A stretch of DNA of 64,000 nucleotides from Leptospira johnsonii (GTDB lineage Bacteria; Spirochaetota; Leptospiria; Leptospirales; Leptospiraceae): positions 1,690,513-1,754,512 of the forward strand of contig NZ_BFAY01000011.1 in NCBI RefSeq assembly GCF_003112675.1. Reading direction: 5' to 3'. Positions within the stretch are counted from its first letter, which is position 1, and each line of letters begins with the position of its first letter. The notes beneath the pieces were generated by a model. The model made no database searches and had not been told where the DNA came from. It saw only the letters and a program-made list of their open reading frames with translations. This document shows positions 1 to 11,189 of this stretch, one piece after another. The position numbers and the translations under genes were made by a program.

Positions 1-2
1 AT

Positions 3-518
3 ACTCCTGCAGGAAGTGACGGAGTTATCTTCACTCCTTGGTTGCATGGGAACCGTTGTCCTTTCGAAGATCCTGCAGCTAGAGGAATGTTCTTTAATAT
101 AGGTCTGGATACAGGAAAAAGAAAACTCATCCGATCCGTGATCGAAGGGATTTCATTTCATAAGCGTTGGATCTTAGAATTGTCCCAAGCAAAGATCCCT
201 GCTTCTTCCACGATTCGATTTGTGGGTGGAGTTGCACGTTCTCCTATCATTTGTCAGATCTTAGCGGATATCACAGGTAAGACGATAGAAACGATAGATC
301 ATCCTCAAAATGCAGGGGCAACGGGAGCGGCAGCAATTGCTGCATTAGGATTAGGTAAAATTCATTCTTTTGAAGAGATTAAAAATTTAATACCTAGTAA
401 AGAAAGATGGAATCCGAATCTTGCGAACAAATCGGTATACGATCGGAATTTTTCCGTATTCAAAAAGTTATACGAGGCTAATAAGGCGCATTACGCAATC
501 TTAAATACATACAAATAA
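3..518 (+). CDS. FGGY-family carbohydrate kinase, C-terminal part (partial at window edge)
   Basis: This is the C-terminal end of a sugar kinase of the FGGY family, which phosphorylates a pentose, polyol or glycerol-like substrate with ATP. The frame is open to the window edge, so the 5' part lies upstream. The opening residues carry the family landmark PWLHGNRCP followed by ARGMFFNIG, which matches the xylulokinase-type pattern of an active-site loop and ARG-x-F. Further on, FVGGVARSP is the C-terminal ATP-binding glycine motif, and NAGATGAAAIA is the last conserved helix. The substrate cannot be fixed from this portion. Xylulokinase-like is the best guess; the gene symbol is left empty for that reason. 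Confidence 0.85.
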   Translation, partial: TPAGSDGVIFTPWLHGNRCPFEDPAARGMFFNIGLDTGKRKLIRSVIEGISFHKRWILELSQAKIPASSTIRFVGGVARSPIICQILADITGKTIETIDHPQNAGATGAAAIAALGLGKIHSFEEIKNLIPSKERWNPNLANKSVYDRNFSVFKKLYEANKAHYAILNTYK

Positions 519-524
519 AAAAGG

Positions 525-616
525 ACCGAGCTTATCCCATAAGGGACTCCTTATGAAATACACTTTTTATGGTGTGGATATTTTTGTGATTCAAGAATAG
601 AATTCACGAGCTCGGT
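525..616 (+). promoter_or_regulatory. Candidate structured leader RNA or operator region upstream of tetR
   Basis: The stretch before the TetR gene can fold as one closed multi-branch structure. Bases 525-532 pair with 609-616 (8 bp, perfect). Inside are three hairpins: 538-544 with 549-555 (7 bp, 4-nt loop), 559-564 with 571-576 (6 bp with two G-U pairs), and 586-592 with 600-607 (7 bp, one bulged base, 7-nt loop). It ends about 20 nt before the start codon, just ahead of the ribosome-binding site. The 538-555 palindrome alone could instead be a TetR operator. The fold was found by eye only and no family was recognised. Confidence 0.35.
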
Positions 617-635
617 TCAGGCAGGGTGTCAACAG

Positions 636-1310
636 ATGAAGAGAATAGAACAGTCTAATCGAGTTCGGGCGAAAATTTTAGAAGTATCCCGAAAACTTTT
701 CGTAAGCGAAGGATATGAGAAGGCGACCATACGTAGGATCATCGAGGAAGCAGAGATCACTACCGGAAGTCTATATCATTTTTTCAAGAACAAGGAAGAG
801 ATACTTCTCGCGATAGCGGGAGAAGTATTCAACGAGGCAGGCGAAACCGCAGAACGTCTGGTAGGTGAAATGGATCCTCCTTTGGTTTTTGCCATGGAAG
901 TAGGATTACAGTTCTATCTATGCCAGAAAAAACTTACCATAGCGGAAACATACTTGGCGGCATATAAAACCCAAGGTGTGACCGATATGATCGGGAACCG
1001 CGGGTCCCATCGAAGCAAAGCTTTATTCGAAAAATATAATCCTGAGTTCGATGAACAAGAATACCTGATCCGCACCTTGGCATTCAGAGGAGTATTCCAA
1101 AGTCTTTTGGAAGAAATGGTGCATTCAGGAAAAATAGACAGACTCAGAATGATGGCAACGGTCATTCAATTAGGCCTGACTACATTCGGAGTTCCTAAAG
1201 AAGAAATGGAAATCGCATTACAAAAAACCTTCCGACTTCTAAAAGAAAGAGCCGCCGAGATAGAATCGCTTTCCGAAGGACTGCTGCAGATTTTCGTAAA
1301 CGGACGATAA
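636..1310 (+). CDS. TetR-family transcriptional regulator
   Basis: A 224-residue DNA-binding repressor of the TetR family. Residues about 10-55 form the helix-turn-helix: the core TIRRIIEEAEITTGSLYHFF is typical, with the Y-x-F-F recognition helix end and a following K-x-E-I-L. The remainder is an all-helical ligand-binding domain with no recognisable ligand signature. The ATG is preceded by a CAGGG ribosome-binding site about 8 nt away. The gene converges on the acyltransferase/GpsA fusion immediately downstream, leaving only 23 nt between stops. That makes a role in lipid gene control possible but unproven. The upstream region 525-616 contains palindromes that may be its own operator. Confidence 0.9.
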   Translation: MKRIEQSNRVRAKILEVSRKLFVSEGYEKATIRRIIEEAEITTGSLYHFFKNKEEILLAIAGEVFNEAGETAERLVGEMDPPLVFAMEVGLQFYLCQKKLTIAETYLAAYKTQGVTDMIGNRGSHRSKALFEKYNPEFDEQEYLIRTLAFRGVFQSLLEEMVHSGKIDRLRMMATVIQLGLTTFGVPKEEMEIALQKTFRLLKERAAEIESLSEGLLQIFVNGR

Positions 1311-1333
1311 AATTCTGGGGACTGGCGAGAGTT

Positions 1334-3346
<2,013 letters not shown>

Positions 3347-3398
3347 GGTACGTCTCTGTCTGTGGTCTTGCGGTTAATCTGGTTTCGGTGCTTAGAGC

Positions 3399-3416
3399 TC
3401 GAACTTTAAGGTTCGA
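3399..3416. promoter_or_regulatory. 18-bp near-perfect palindrome upstream of the acyltransferase-GpsA gene
   Basis: The sequence TCGAACTTTAAGGTTCGA has perfect 6-bp outer arms (3399-3404 and 3411-3416), and 16 of 18 bases agree with its reverse complement. It lies 53-70 nt upstream of the start of the fused acyltransferase/dehydrogenase gene, where an operator would be expected. The adjacent TetR protein is one candidate binder. No consensus is known for it. Confidence 0.35.
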
Positions 3417-3542
3417 TACGCGATTTCCGGAGAATACTTTCTATCCTTGGAAGGCTTATTGTCATTCTATTTTTTGGGAAAAACGATTTGAATTCTACCC
3501 TAGCCAAAAGGAACTGTTCTTTGGGGCTTTTCGTAAAGACAG

Positions 3543-4574
3543 ATGACACATAATCCTCCAGAGTTTAGTGAGAAAAAATGGATCCCGGACGGGTTTCATT
3601 TTTTCGGACCGAACGAGAGTTCGGAAAGAAGGGATCTTCTCGATTCCCTCAGTTCCAAGCTCAAAGGATTCAAATACTCTGAGGTATTTTTACCTTCTTT
3701 CGATTATTCTTCTTCTTTTTTGCTCACCATGTCGGCGGAAGATTCTTCTGCATTGTACAGATTCAGGGATTCCGACGGAAATGAGATCTCTCCTAGCGCG
3801 GATTTGACGGTCCAAGCAGTAAAAGGTATGGCTGGTTTTGCGCACCGCAAAGAAAACCAACGTATCTTTTATCAGGGAAAAATTTTCAGAGACTACGGTA
3901 GAAAGAGCGGATCTCGGAAGGAGATCCTACAAGTAGGCGCAGAACATATAGGCGGTTCAGGCGCCCCAGCTATTTTAGGAATTTTGAAAGAGATTTCCGG
4001 ATTATTCTCCGGAATTAAACTGCGTTCGCCACTAACAATAGTGCTCGGGAATGTAGGGGTCTTTCATTCTGTTCTGGAGTCCTTGGAACTTTCCAGATCC
4101 GAAAAAAGGCAATTGTCGTTTTTATTATATAGGAAGAATCTTCCGGAGATCCGTCGTTTTCTGGAAAGTCGAAACGCTTCTAGGATTTTCCCGGTATTAG
4201 AGTCTTTATGTTTGGGATTTGTCTCTCATAAGGAAGATCTGGGCAAAAAGTTTGCTTCTTTAGGACTTTCTAATTCTTTCCAAAAGATCATCTCCGAAAC
4301 CGGAGAAATTATAGGCTCTTTAGGTAAAACTCCTGGTTTGGAATTTTGTTCGGACTATACTCTTATTCCGGATTTGGAATATTATACCGGATTCGTTTTC
4401 CAAGGGTACGTGTCTGGAAGTTCAGAACCGGTTCTAACCGGAGGGTCTTACGACCATCTATACGAATTATTCTCCGGAACCCAAAAAGATGCCTGCGGAT
4501 TTGCGATCAATGTAGACGCATTAGAAACAGTATTGGAACCCACTTGGGAATTGAATGACGTGAAACCGGTTTGA
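3543..4574 (+). CDS. hisZ: ATP phosphoribosyltransferase regulatory subunit HisZ-like (HisRS paralogue)
   Basis: A 343-residue class II tRNA-synthetase fold protein resembling the catalytic core of histidyl-tRNA synthetase but without an anticodon-binding domain. HisZ is the regulatory partner of short-form HisG, the first enzyme of histidine synthesis. Visible landmarks are the opening PDGFHFFGP, an activity-like motif 2 region around RIFYQGKIFRDYG, and the motif-3-like end LTGGSYDHLYELF with a following CGFAINVDAL. The length fits HisZ (about 330-400) rather than HisS (over 400). purA follows after 63 nt, probably in the same transcript. No hisG is in the window, so the assignment rests on the fold and length. 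A degenerate HisS-like protein with another role is the alternative. Confidence 0.8.
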   Translation: MTHNPPEFSEKKWIPDGFHFFGPNESSERRDLLDSLSSKLKGFKYSEVFLPSFDYSSSFLLTMSAEDSSALYRFRDSDGNEISPSADLTVQAVKGMAGFAHRKENQRIFYQGKIFRDYGRKSGSRKEILQVGAEHIGGSGAPAILGILKEISGLFSGIKLRSPLTIVLGNVGVFHSVLESLELSRSEKRQLSFLLYRKNLPEIRRFLESRNASRIFPVLESLCLGFVSHKEDLGKKFASLGLSNSFQKIISETGEIIGSLGKTPGLEFCSDYTLIPDLEYYTGFVFQGYVSGSSEPVLTGGSYDHLYELFSGTQKDACGFAINVDALETVLEPTWELNDVKPV

Positions 4575-4598
4575 AAAAGAAGAACGTGCAAAAATTGA

Positions 4599-5912
<1,314 letters not shown>

Positions 5913-5988
5913 GATTGGACAAAGTTTTTCTCAGATTTTTTACGTTTAGAAACCTCTCCAAACTAGTAAAAAACTCTATGAAATTCGT

Positions 5989-6016
5989 TTGACCAGAGAG
6001 GGTCGAAAAATATCGT
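5989..6016 (+). promoter_or_regulatory. Probable sigma-70-type promoter for the tRNA pair
   Basis: TTGACC at 5989-5994 and TATCGT at 6011-6016 are separated by 16 nt and end 12 nt before the first base of tRNA-Lys, a spacing expected for a stable-RNA promoter. Read by eye from consensus only. Confidence 0.5.
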
Positions 6017-6028
6017 GTTCTTACGTTC

Positions 6029-6101
6029 GAGTCGTTAGCTCAGTCGGTAGAGCATCTCACTTTTAATGAGAGGGTCTTGGGTTCGAATCCCAAACGACTC
6101 A
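6029..6101 (+). tRNA. tRNA-Lys (anticodon UUU)
   Basis: A complete cloverleaf of 73 nt can be drawn. The acceptor stem is GAGTCGT/ACGACTC, the D arm is GCTC...GAGC, the anticodon stem TCTCA/TGAGA encloses the loop CTTTTAA with anticodon TTT, and the T arm is TTGGG-TTCGAAT-CCCAA. The discriminator base is A. The 3' CCA is not encoded: the next bases are AGC. It is followed 18 nt later by tRNA-Glu, so both are likely cut from one transcript. Confidence 0.97.
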
Positions 6102-6119
6102 AGCTGAGCTAAATTAAGA

Positions 6120-6194
6120 GCCGCCATCGTCTAGTGGTTAGGACACCAGGTTTTCATCCTGGTAACCGGAGTTCAATTCTCCGTGGCGGTACCA
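6120..6194 (+). tRNA. tRNA-Glu (anticodon UUC), CCA encoded
   Basis: The acceptor stem GCCGCCA/TGGCGGT closes with a G-U pair. The anticodon stem CCAGG/CCTGG encloses loop TTTTCAT with anticodon TTC, and the T arm is CGGAG-TTCAATT-CTCCG. The discriminator A at 6191 is followed directly by CCA (6192-6194), so unlike the neighbouring tRNA-Lys this gene appears to encode its CCA end. Its 3' 22 nt are overlapped on the opposite strand by the end of the DUF2400 gene. Confidence 0.97.
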
Positions 6195-7087
6195 ACTGTC
6201 TTCCTACTCTTTCCATAAATTTTACAAACCTCTTTCAGATCGCAAGACTCACATAGCTCGGCGATATAAACACTTTTGCATTTACGCAAGATCCCAAGTC
6301 TACATAGGGCAAAGTCCATTCTCAAAGGGTCTTCCGGATAAAACTTTTGGAAATAGTCAGTGACCTCTCTGGATTTTTTGAGATCGGAAGTCCTTCTTTC
6401 CGTAATCCCTAAAATATTAGAAAGACGATTGATATGAGTATCTAACGGAAATAATAACTCTGATGTTTGAATGTTCTTATACAAACCCAGATCCGGCGCT
6501 TCTTTACGGACCATCCATCTTAAGAACATACAATAACGTTTATGTGCCGATTTAGGATTTCCGAGTCCGATCAAAAAACCTAGGCCGTAGGACTTCCAAC
6601 CCGGATCCAAGGAAGTCAAAATTTCGGAAAGCCTGGATTGAAAACCGGCAATCCTTCTTTCTAAACCCACATCTTTGGGACGGATCGGCTTAAACCAAGA
6701 TTCTAAAAACTTCTCTCCTGATTTTTCAATTTCCAAATAAGCCAATCGGATCGCTTGCAAGAATAGAAGAATGTCCTTTTCTTTCTGAAAACGATAAGGC
6801 CCTAATTTGTTTTTCCAGATCTTGGTCCCATGAGAGAGTAAATATTGTTTGGGACGTTTGCCCATCGGTTCCAAAAGTCGGGAGAGAAATCCACGGATCG
6901 CAGTAACGTTGCCATAGGCGAATAACGCAGAAAGAAGTCCTACAAATTCCCTATCTTCCGGAGAATCGTAAAGATAACATAAAAATAATGGATCAGAATC
7001 TAAGAATTCTGGTTTAGTATAGTTCCTGTACAGAAGATCGAAACTTTTTTTCAGGTTTTTCTTTTTGAGCACAGTAGAAGGAGGCAT
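6173..7087 (-). CDS. TIGR02757/DUF2400 family protein
   Basis: A 304-residue cytoplasmic protein of the DUF2400 (TIGR02757) family of unknown function. The recognisable parts are the N-terminal LLSALFAYGN region and the C-terminal block FPLDTHINRLSNILG through DFALCRLGILRKC, which recalls a helix-hairpin-helix repair-type fold and ends with a cysteine cluster C-x6-C-x2-C-x5-C (CKSVYIAELCESCDLKEVC) that may hold a metal or Fe-S centre. The last seven codons and the stop lie antisense to the 3' part of tRNA-Glu. The C-terminal tail after the cysteines is therefore probably dispensable. Function unknown; the family call is from remembered sequence pattern. Confidence 0.8.
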   Translation of the reverse strand: MPPSTVLKKKNLKKSFDLLYRNYTKPEFLDSDPLFLCYLYDSPEDREFVGLLSALFAYGNVTAIRGFLSRLLEPMGKRPKQYLLSHGTKIWKNKLGPYRFQKEKDILLFLQAIRLAYLEIEKSGEKFLESWFKPIRPKDVGLERRIAGFQSRLSEILTSLDPGWKSYGLGFLIGLGNPKSAHKRYCMFLRWMVRKEAPDLGLYKNIQTSELLFPLDTHINRLSNILGITERRTSDLKKSREVTDYFQKFYPEDPLRMDFALCRLGILRKCKSVYIAELCESCDLKEVCKIYGKSRKTVGTATEN

Positions 7088-7110
7088 ACTTTGCTCCGAT
7101 CGACTTCTTT

Positions 7111-8007
7111 TTAAGAAGCCGCTTTCGCTTTTAATGCGATATAGGAACGAGAAGCCAGTTTTCTTTGCAGGATCCCTTCCATAAACGCAGACGCTTCCAA
7201 TAATTTAGAAAGATCTATTCCAGTTTGTATCCCTGATTTATGGAAGAAGTAAACCAAATCCTCTGTGGCCAAGTTTCCCGAAGCTCCTTTTGCGTAAGGA
7301 CAACCACCTAAACCACCGGAAGAAGAATCGAAAGATCGAATTCCTAACTCGTAAGATTTTTGGACGTTCGAGATCGCCATTCCATATGTATCATGAAAAT
7401 GTCCTGCCAATTTATCTACAGGGATTTCTTTCAGAAGAATGTTAAGCAATTTTTCCACTTCTGCAGGAACAGCAGTGCCAATGGTTTCTCCCAAAGAGAT
7501 CTCGTAAGCTCCTTGGTCCAAAAGTATTTTAGAAACTTCTAAAACCTTTTTCGGATCAATTTTTCCTTCGTAAGGACAATCGATCACTGTGGAAACATAA
7601 CCTCTTACCAATAATCCATCCTTCTTTGCTTCCGCGAAAATTTCCTTAAATCCATCTATGGACTCTTGGATGGTGCGATTGATATTTTTTTTAGTAAACG
7701 ATTCTGAAGCGGCAGTGAACACAGCTACCTCTTTAAATCCGGAAGAGATCGCAGCTTGGTATCCTTTTAAATTCGGAGTGAGTGCGCTAAAATGAACATT
7801 TCCTTTAAGATCCAGGGAAGCGGAGAGTTCTTTTGCGTCTCCTAATTGAGGAATGTTTTCTTTTTTTACGAAAGAAGTGGCTTCTATATGTTTTAGGCCG
7901 GCCGCGACCAGCTTTTGGATATAAAGTAATTTATCCTTTGTGGGGACCTCCGACTTTTCATTTTGGAGTCCATCTCTTGGTCCTACTTCCGTAATTTTCA
8001 AACTCAT
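7111..8007 (-). CDS. Hydroxymethylglutaryl-CoA lyase
   Basis: Cleaves HMG-CoA to acetoacetate and acetyl-CoA, the last step of leucine breakdown and ketone-body formation. It is a 298-residue HMGL-like TIM barrel. The start shows VGPRDGLQNE, the divalent-metal and substrate loop, followed by EATSFV. GHFHDTYG contains the metal-binding His-x-His, and GLGGCPYAKGASGN is the flexible catalytic loop with the active-site cysteine that marks the family. The gene is 23 nt upstream of the DUF2400 gene on the same strand and diverges from the ABC ATPase at 8060. No other leucine-degradation gene is in the window. Confidence 0.95.
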   Translation of the reverse strand: MSLKITEVGPRDGLQNEKSEVPTKDKLLYIQKLVAAGLKHIEATSFVKKENIPQLGDAKELSASLDLKGNVHFSALTPNLKGYQAAISSGFKEVAVFTAASESFTKKNINRTIQESIDGFKEIFAEAKKDGLLVRGYVSTVIDCPYEGKIDPKKVLEVSKILLDQGAYEISLGETIGTAVPAEVEKLLNILLKEIPVDKLAGHFHDTYGMAISNVQKSYELGIRSFDSSSGGLGGCPYAKGASGNLATEDLVYFFHKSGIQTGIDLSKLLEASAFMEGILQRKLASRSYIALKAKAAS

Positions 8008-8059
8008 GTCTTTAAGGGATTGGTTGTCAGAATTCTAAGCAAGCACTAAACCGGTATCC

Positions 8060-8746
8060 GTGTCCGAGAAAAAAGAACCGATCATCGTTTTGGAAGGAGT
8101 TTCCCTATCTTCTTCCGAAAGGACCTACTTGTCCGGGGTGAACCTGCAAGTTGAAGCAGGAGAATTTCTCGGGATTTTAGGCCGTTCCGGTTCAGGTAAG
8201 TCCACACTCTTACGACTTATATTAGACCTTCCGCTTCCTTCTTCTTGGAAAAAAACGGGTAGTATCCGGATTTTCGGAAAATCCAAAAAAGAAATCCCAG
8301 CCAGATGGATCCAACCGGTTTTCCAAGATCCTGTTTTGGTTTTTAATCCGCTTTGGACTGTAGAAAGAAGTTTAAGAGAACCTCTGCAATTATTCAAAGA
8401 AGAAAACTTATACGAGTCTTTATTAGAAAAATGGCTTCCGATCTTGGGCTTGGAAGGTAAGGATAGAAATCGTCTTCCTTCTTTTTTTTCGGGAGGAGAA
8501 TTACAAAGGTTCTCTCTTCTTCGCGCGCTACTTTGTCGTCCTAAAATTTTATGTTTGGACGAAGCGACTTCAGCACTAGATCCAATCTTAAATCATCAGG
8601 TCTTGCAGTCTCTTTTAGATCTGAATCAGAAAGAGGGAGTTACTATTCTTTGGGTGACACATAATATCAAGTCAGCGAATAAGTTCTGTTCTCGCATCGT
8701 GGAAATTGAATCTTTAAATTCTATATCCGCTTCTGCCTTGAATTGA
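8060..8746 (+). CDS. ABC transporter ATP-binding protein, oligopeptide/nickel type, orphan
   Basis: A 228-residue ATPase subunit starting at GTG. Walker A is GRSGSGKST, the signature is FSGGELQR, and Walker B with the switch glutamate is ILCLDEATSAL, with a switch histidine in WVTHN. The Q-loop context VFQDPVLVFNPLWTV resembles the DppF/OppF/NikE group, where a QDP-x2-SLNP-type loop is characteristic. No permease or binding protein lies beside it, so the partner is unknown. A dedicated terminator-like hairpin follows but points the other way, for the next gene on the minus strand. The substrate is not predictable. Confidence 0.85.
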   Translation: MSEKKEPIIVLEGVSLSSSERTYLSGVNLQVEAGEFLGILGRSGSGKSTLLRLILDLPLPSSWKKTGSIRIFGKSKKEIPARWIQPVFQDPVLVFNPLWTVERSLREPLQLFKEENLYESLLEKWLPILGLEGKDRNRLPSFFSGGELQRFSLLRALLCRPKILCLDEATSALDPILNHQVLQSLLDLNQKEGVTILWVTHNIKSANKFCSRIVEIESLNSISASALN

Positions 8747-8774
8747 TTTCGCGAGAAGGAAACCTTCTTCCAAT

Positions 8775-8806
8775 AAAAAACCCCAAGGTTTTTCAACCCC
8801 GGGGTT
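8775..8806 (-). terminator. Rho-independent terminator of the minus-strand gene at 8835-9458
   Basis: Read on the minus strand, 8805-8795 pairs with 8790-8780 in an 11-bp stem with two G-U pairs and a 4-nt loop, followed at once by a run of T (A at 8775-8780 on the plus strand). On the plus strand the G-U pairs become A-C mismatches and there is no T run, so it works in the minus direction only. It lies 28 nt after the stop of the exported hypothetical gene. Confidence 0.8.
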
Positions 8807-8834
8807 CTTTGCAAAAATTGATTCAAAAGAGATC

Positions 8835-9458
8835 TTAGAACTCGATATGATACAAGTTTTTGCGGTCTTTTTTGTCCTTATACAAAGCTAATAGAATGTC
8901 TATCCTATAAATGGAAGAACGAAGACTTGCTTCTAACAATCTGAGAGCTTTGATCTGGTTTTCGAGAGACATCTCGTTAAGTCTGGTCACTTCGGTTGCT
9001 TCGAAAACTTCGTGTGTGACCTCGCTCGATTTTAAATCTGCCGGTTTGAAGACGATCTTTTTATTCTCGAACATCACTTCGTAGTAGATCCTTTTACTTT
9101 CGGATGCTAGAGTGATATCGGATACCTTTCCGCCGTTGAATTGGAACGTAATGTACTTGAGCAAATTGCTCTCGTAACCGTCTTCAACTTGGAAAGGAAT
9201 GTCTTCCGTGACAATGGTTTGGCGTTTCTCATACTTCGGCATCAGGACCACGAGGATATCGTGTTTGCGCTCCAAGTCTTTTAATCTTTCGCTGATCGTT
9301 GTTTCCAGACCTACGATGATTTTTTTAAGGGACTTGGTGTACTCGCTGGTTTCGTCCTGAAATACGTCCGCTTCGTTGACCTTTTGTTTTTGTTGGGCCA
9401 ATAACGGAACGAAGAAGAAGAGGGTCGCCAAAGCGAAAAGCCTGGTTTGGTTTTTCAT
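8835..9458 (-). CDS. Exported hypothetical protein
   Basis: Not recognised as a known family. The 207-residue product begins with a clear signal peptide (basic start, hydrophobic core FALATLFFFVPLL, cleavage likely after LLAQ), so it should be periplasmic or outer-membrane associated. Residues about 40-75 and 160-205 are predicted helical and rich in charged residues; the middle is beta-like. No lipobox cysteine is seen. It follows the TPR protein at 9523-10584 by 64 nt and probably shares its transcript, ending in the terminator at 8775-8806. A Leptospira-restricted envelope protein is the likeliest identity. Confidence 0.7.
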   Translation of the reverse strand: MKNQTRLFALATLFFFVPLLAQQKQKVNEADVFQDETSEYTKSLKKIIVGLETTISERLKDLERKHDILVVLMPKYEKRQTIVTEDIPFQVEDGYESNLLKYITFQFNGGKVSDITLASESKRIYYEVMFENKKIVFKPADLKSSEVTHEVFEATEVTRLNEMSLENQIKALRLLEASLRSSIYRIDILLALYKDKKDRKNLYHIEF

Positions 9459-9522
9459 TGGATCCTCCGTCCGTAAGATTGGACGAATTCTTTTGGTTTG
9501 CCAAGTCTTTTTCGGGTTTAAG

Positions 9523-10584
9523 CTATTGCCCTTCCTTCTCTGCGTCCTCGTCAGCGGCCTTGATCTCTGCGAATCTTTTTGCCAGGTCCCTTCTTCTTTC
9601 TATAATTTTAAGGGAGAATTCGGTAAAGAAAGGGTCATTGGGGAATTTTAATAACTCCTCATATTCTTTTGCAGCAGTGACATAATCGCCGATCTTACTC
9701 GCAGTCTCTGCAAAATAGAAATGGAATTTTTTATTATAAGGCCTCTTCTTCCCTTGGTCGTCGTATAGATCCGTATTCCTGAAAATTTTATAGGCGTAGT
9801 AATCTCTTCCGCCCATGATCTCTAAACGCGCGAGCCCCAGCTTTGCATCCGGGCTATTCTGGTCTATGGTTAACGCTTTTTTAATATAAATCTGGGCCCT
9901 GTTTTTCAGGTCAGTTCTGATATAGTGTTCTGCGAGAAGTACCAATGCCTCTGTTTGGAACTGGTTCAGCTCGACCGCTTTTTTATAATATATGACCGCT
10001 TGTATCTGTTCGTTCAGTAGTTCGTAAAGAACTCCCAAGTGCATATACGTTCTGTAATATTTGGGAACTTCTGCGATCGCATACTCGTATTGAAAGATCG
10101 CTTTCTGGTATTTTTTTTCTATATGATAAGCTCTTCCTAAATTATATCTAAAAGCGAAGAAGGAAGGGTCGAATCTCATCCCAGCTTCTAACATGGAGAT
10201 TGCCTTCTCTCTTTTTTTAGGATCCGCAGACTGTAATAAGCCTACAGCCTCATTATTGAAAATCCCGGAATTAACGATCTGTTTTCCTCCGTATTCGAAA
10301 CTTGCTTTGGAAGGGGGAGGGGCTCCTTTCCAATGTCTGCCAGCAGCTACTATGAAATCCTGCTCAGAGCGGGCCAGGCTTCCGTCTTGGTAGAACTCGG
10401 GATCTAAAAATTCATTCTCTCCCCAGAGTAAACCTGCATACTCGGAGTCTCCTATTTTGAATTGTGCATAGGCTATATTAGGAAAGATCAAGAATAAGAA
10501 TATGCAGAGAGGCTTGGCAAAATTTAAGCCTTGTAAATACTCTTTTAAAAGGGAAATTGTCCTCATTGGTCTCATTGCAAACAT
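9523..10584 (-). CDS. Exported tetratricopeptide-repeat protein
   Basis: A 353-residue protein with an N-terminal hydrophobic segment ([16 protein letters not shown], cleavage likely after AYA). From about residue 110 come several TPR units: A-x-x-x-L-E-A-G-x-x-x-D-P-S-x-x-x-x-x-x-N-L-G-x-A-Y, then [36 protein letters not shown] and [25 protein letters not shown]. TPRs make protein contacts, so a scaffold role in the periplasm is probable. Three ATGs occur within seven codons; the first has a GGGA ribosome-binding site and is used here. Its start overlaps the divergent ccmA start by 28 nt, so the two genes share a very compact control region. Confidence 0.8.
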   Translation of the reverse strand: MFAMRPMRTISLLKEYLQGLNFAKPLCIFLFLIFPNIAYAQFKIGDSEYAGLLWGENEFLDPEFYQDGSLARSEQDFIVAAGRHWKGAPPPSKASFEYGGKQIVNSGIFNNEAVGLLQSADPKKREKAISMLEAGMRFDPSFFAFRYNLGRAYHIEKKYQKAIFQYEYAIAEVPKYYRTYMHLGVLYELLNEQIQAVIYYKKAVELNQFQTEALVLLAEHYIRTDLKNRAQIYIKKALTIDQNSPDAKLGLARLEIMGGRDYYAYKIFRNTDLYDDQGKKRPYNKKFHFYFAETASKIGDYVTAAKEYEELLKFPNDPFFTEFSLKIIERRRDLAKRFAEIKAADEDAEKEGQ

Positions 10585-11189
10585 CGATCCCAGTATTGGA
10601 ATGTTCTAACCTATCGTACAGTATCGGACGGAAATCGGTTTTAAAGAACGTTTCCTTCTCCGTTTTTCCGAACGAGGTTTTATTTGTAAGAGGAATGAAC
10701 GGTTCCGGAAAGACTACATTGCTCAAATCCATTCTGCAACACGATAAATTCAAGGACCAGTTCAAATTCCCTTCTTCCAAATCACCTAAACTTTCCTATC
10801 TGGGGCATGATCTGGGTTTATATACAACTTTAAGCCTGGAAGAAAATCTGGAATATTTCAGAGGGATTGCAGGAGATTGCCGTCCGGAAGACCAGATCAT
10901 TTCCTGGTTAAAGGATTTTCGTCTTTGGCACAGAAGAAAGGATCCTGTTTCTTCTTTTTCCAGGGGAATGAAACAGAAGGCCGCATTAGTCCGTGCTCTT
11001 TTGCCTAACGTGGATCTTTATCTTTTGGACGAACCATTGACTGCTTTGGATAGCGAGGGAGAATCCAAGGCGAGATCCGTTTTGGAGAATGTTTTGGATT
11101 CTTCTTCCATCATCATGGTGACCCACGATCCTAATTTTACTTTAAAAGCAAAGTCCCGACTTTTGGAATTGGGAGAAAATTCCAAGTGA
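10557..11189 (+). CDS. ccmA: Haem exporter ATP-binding subunit CcmA
   Basis: The ATPase of the CcmABC(D) complex that releases haem-loaded chaperone in system I cytochrome c maturation. The 210-residue length is typical. Walker A is GMNGSGKTT, the signature is FSRGMKQK, where CcmA proteins have SxGQxxR, and Walker B is [12 protein letters not shown], with MVTHD as the switch. The start is uncertain: TTG at 10557 has a weak AGGG site, and a later TTG at 10602 would remove the overlap with the divergent TPR gene. ccmB follows with a 4-nt overlap and ccmC after 46 nt, which confirms the identity. Confidence 0.88.
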   Translation: MSSLVSLQTSIPVLECSNLSYSIGRKSVLKNVSFSVFPNEVLFVRGMNGSGKTTLLKSILQHDKFKDQFKFPSSKSPKLSYLGHDLGLYTTLSLEENLEYFRGIAGDCRPEDQIISWLKDFRLWHRRKDPVSSFSRGMKQKAALVRALLPNVDLYLLDEPLTALDSEGESKARSVLENVLDSSSIIMVTHDPNFTLKAKSRLLELGENSK

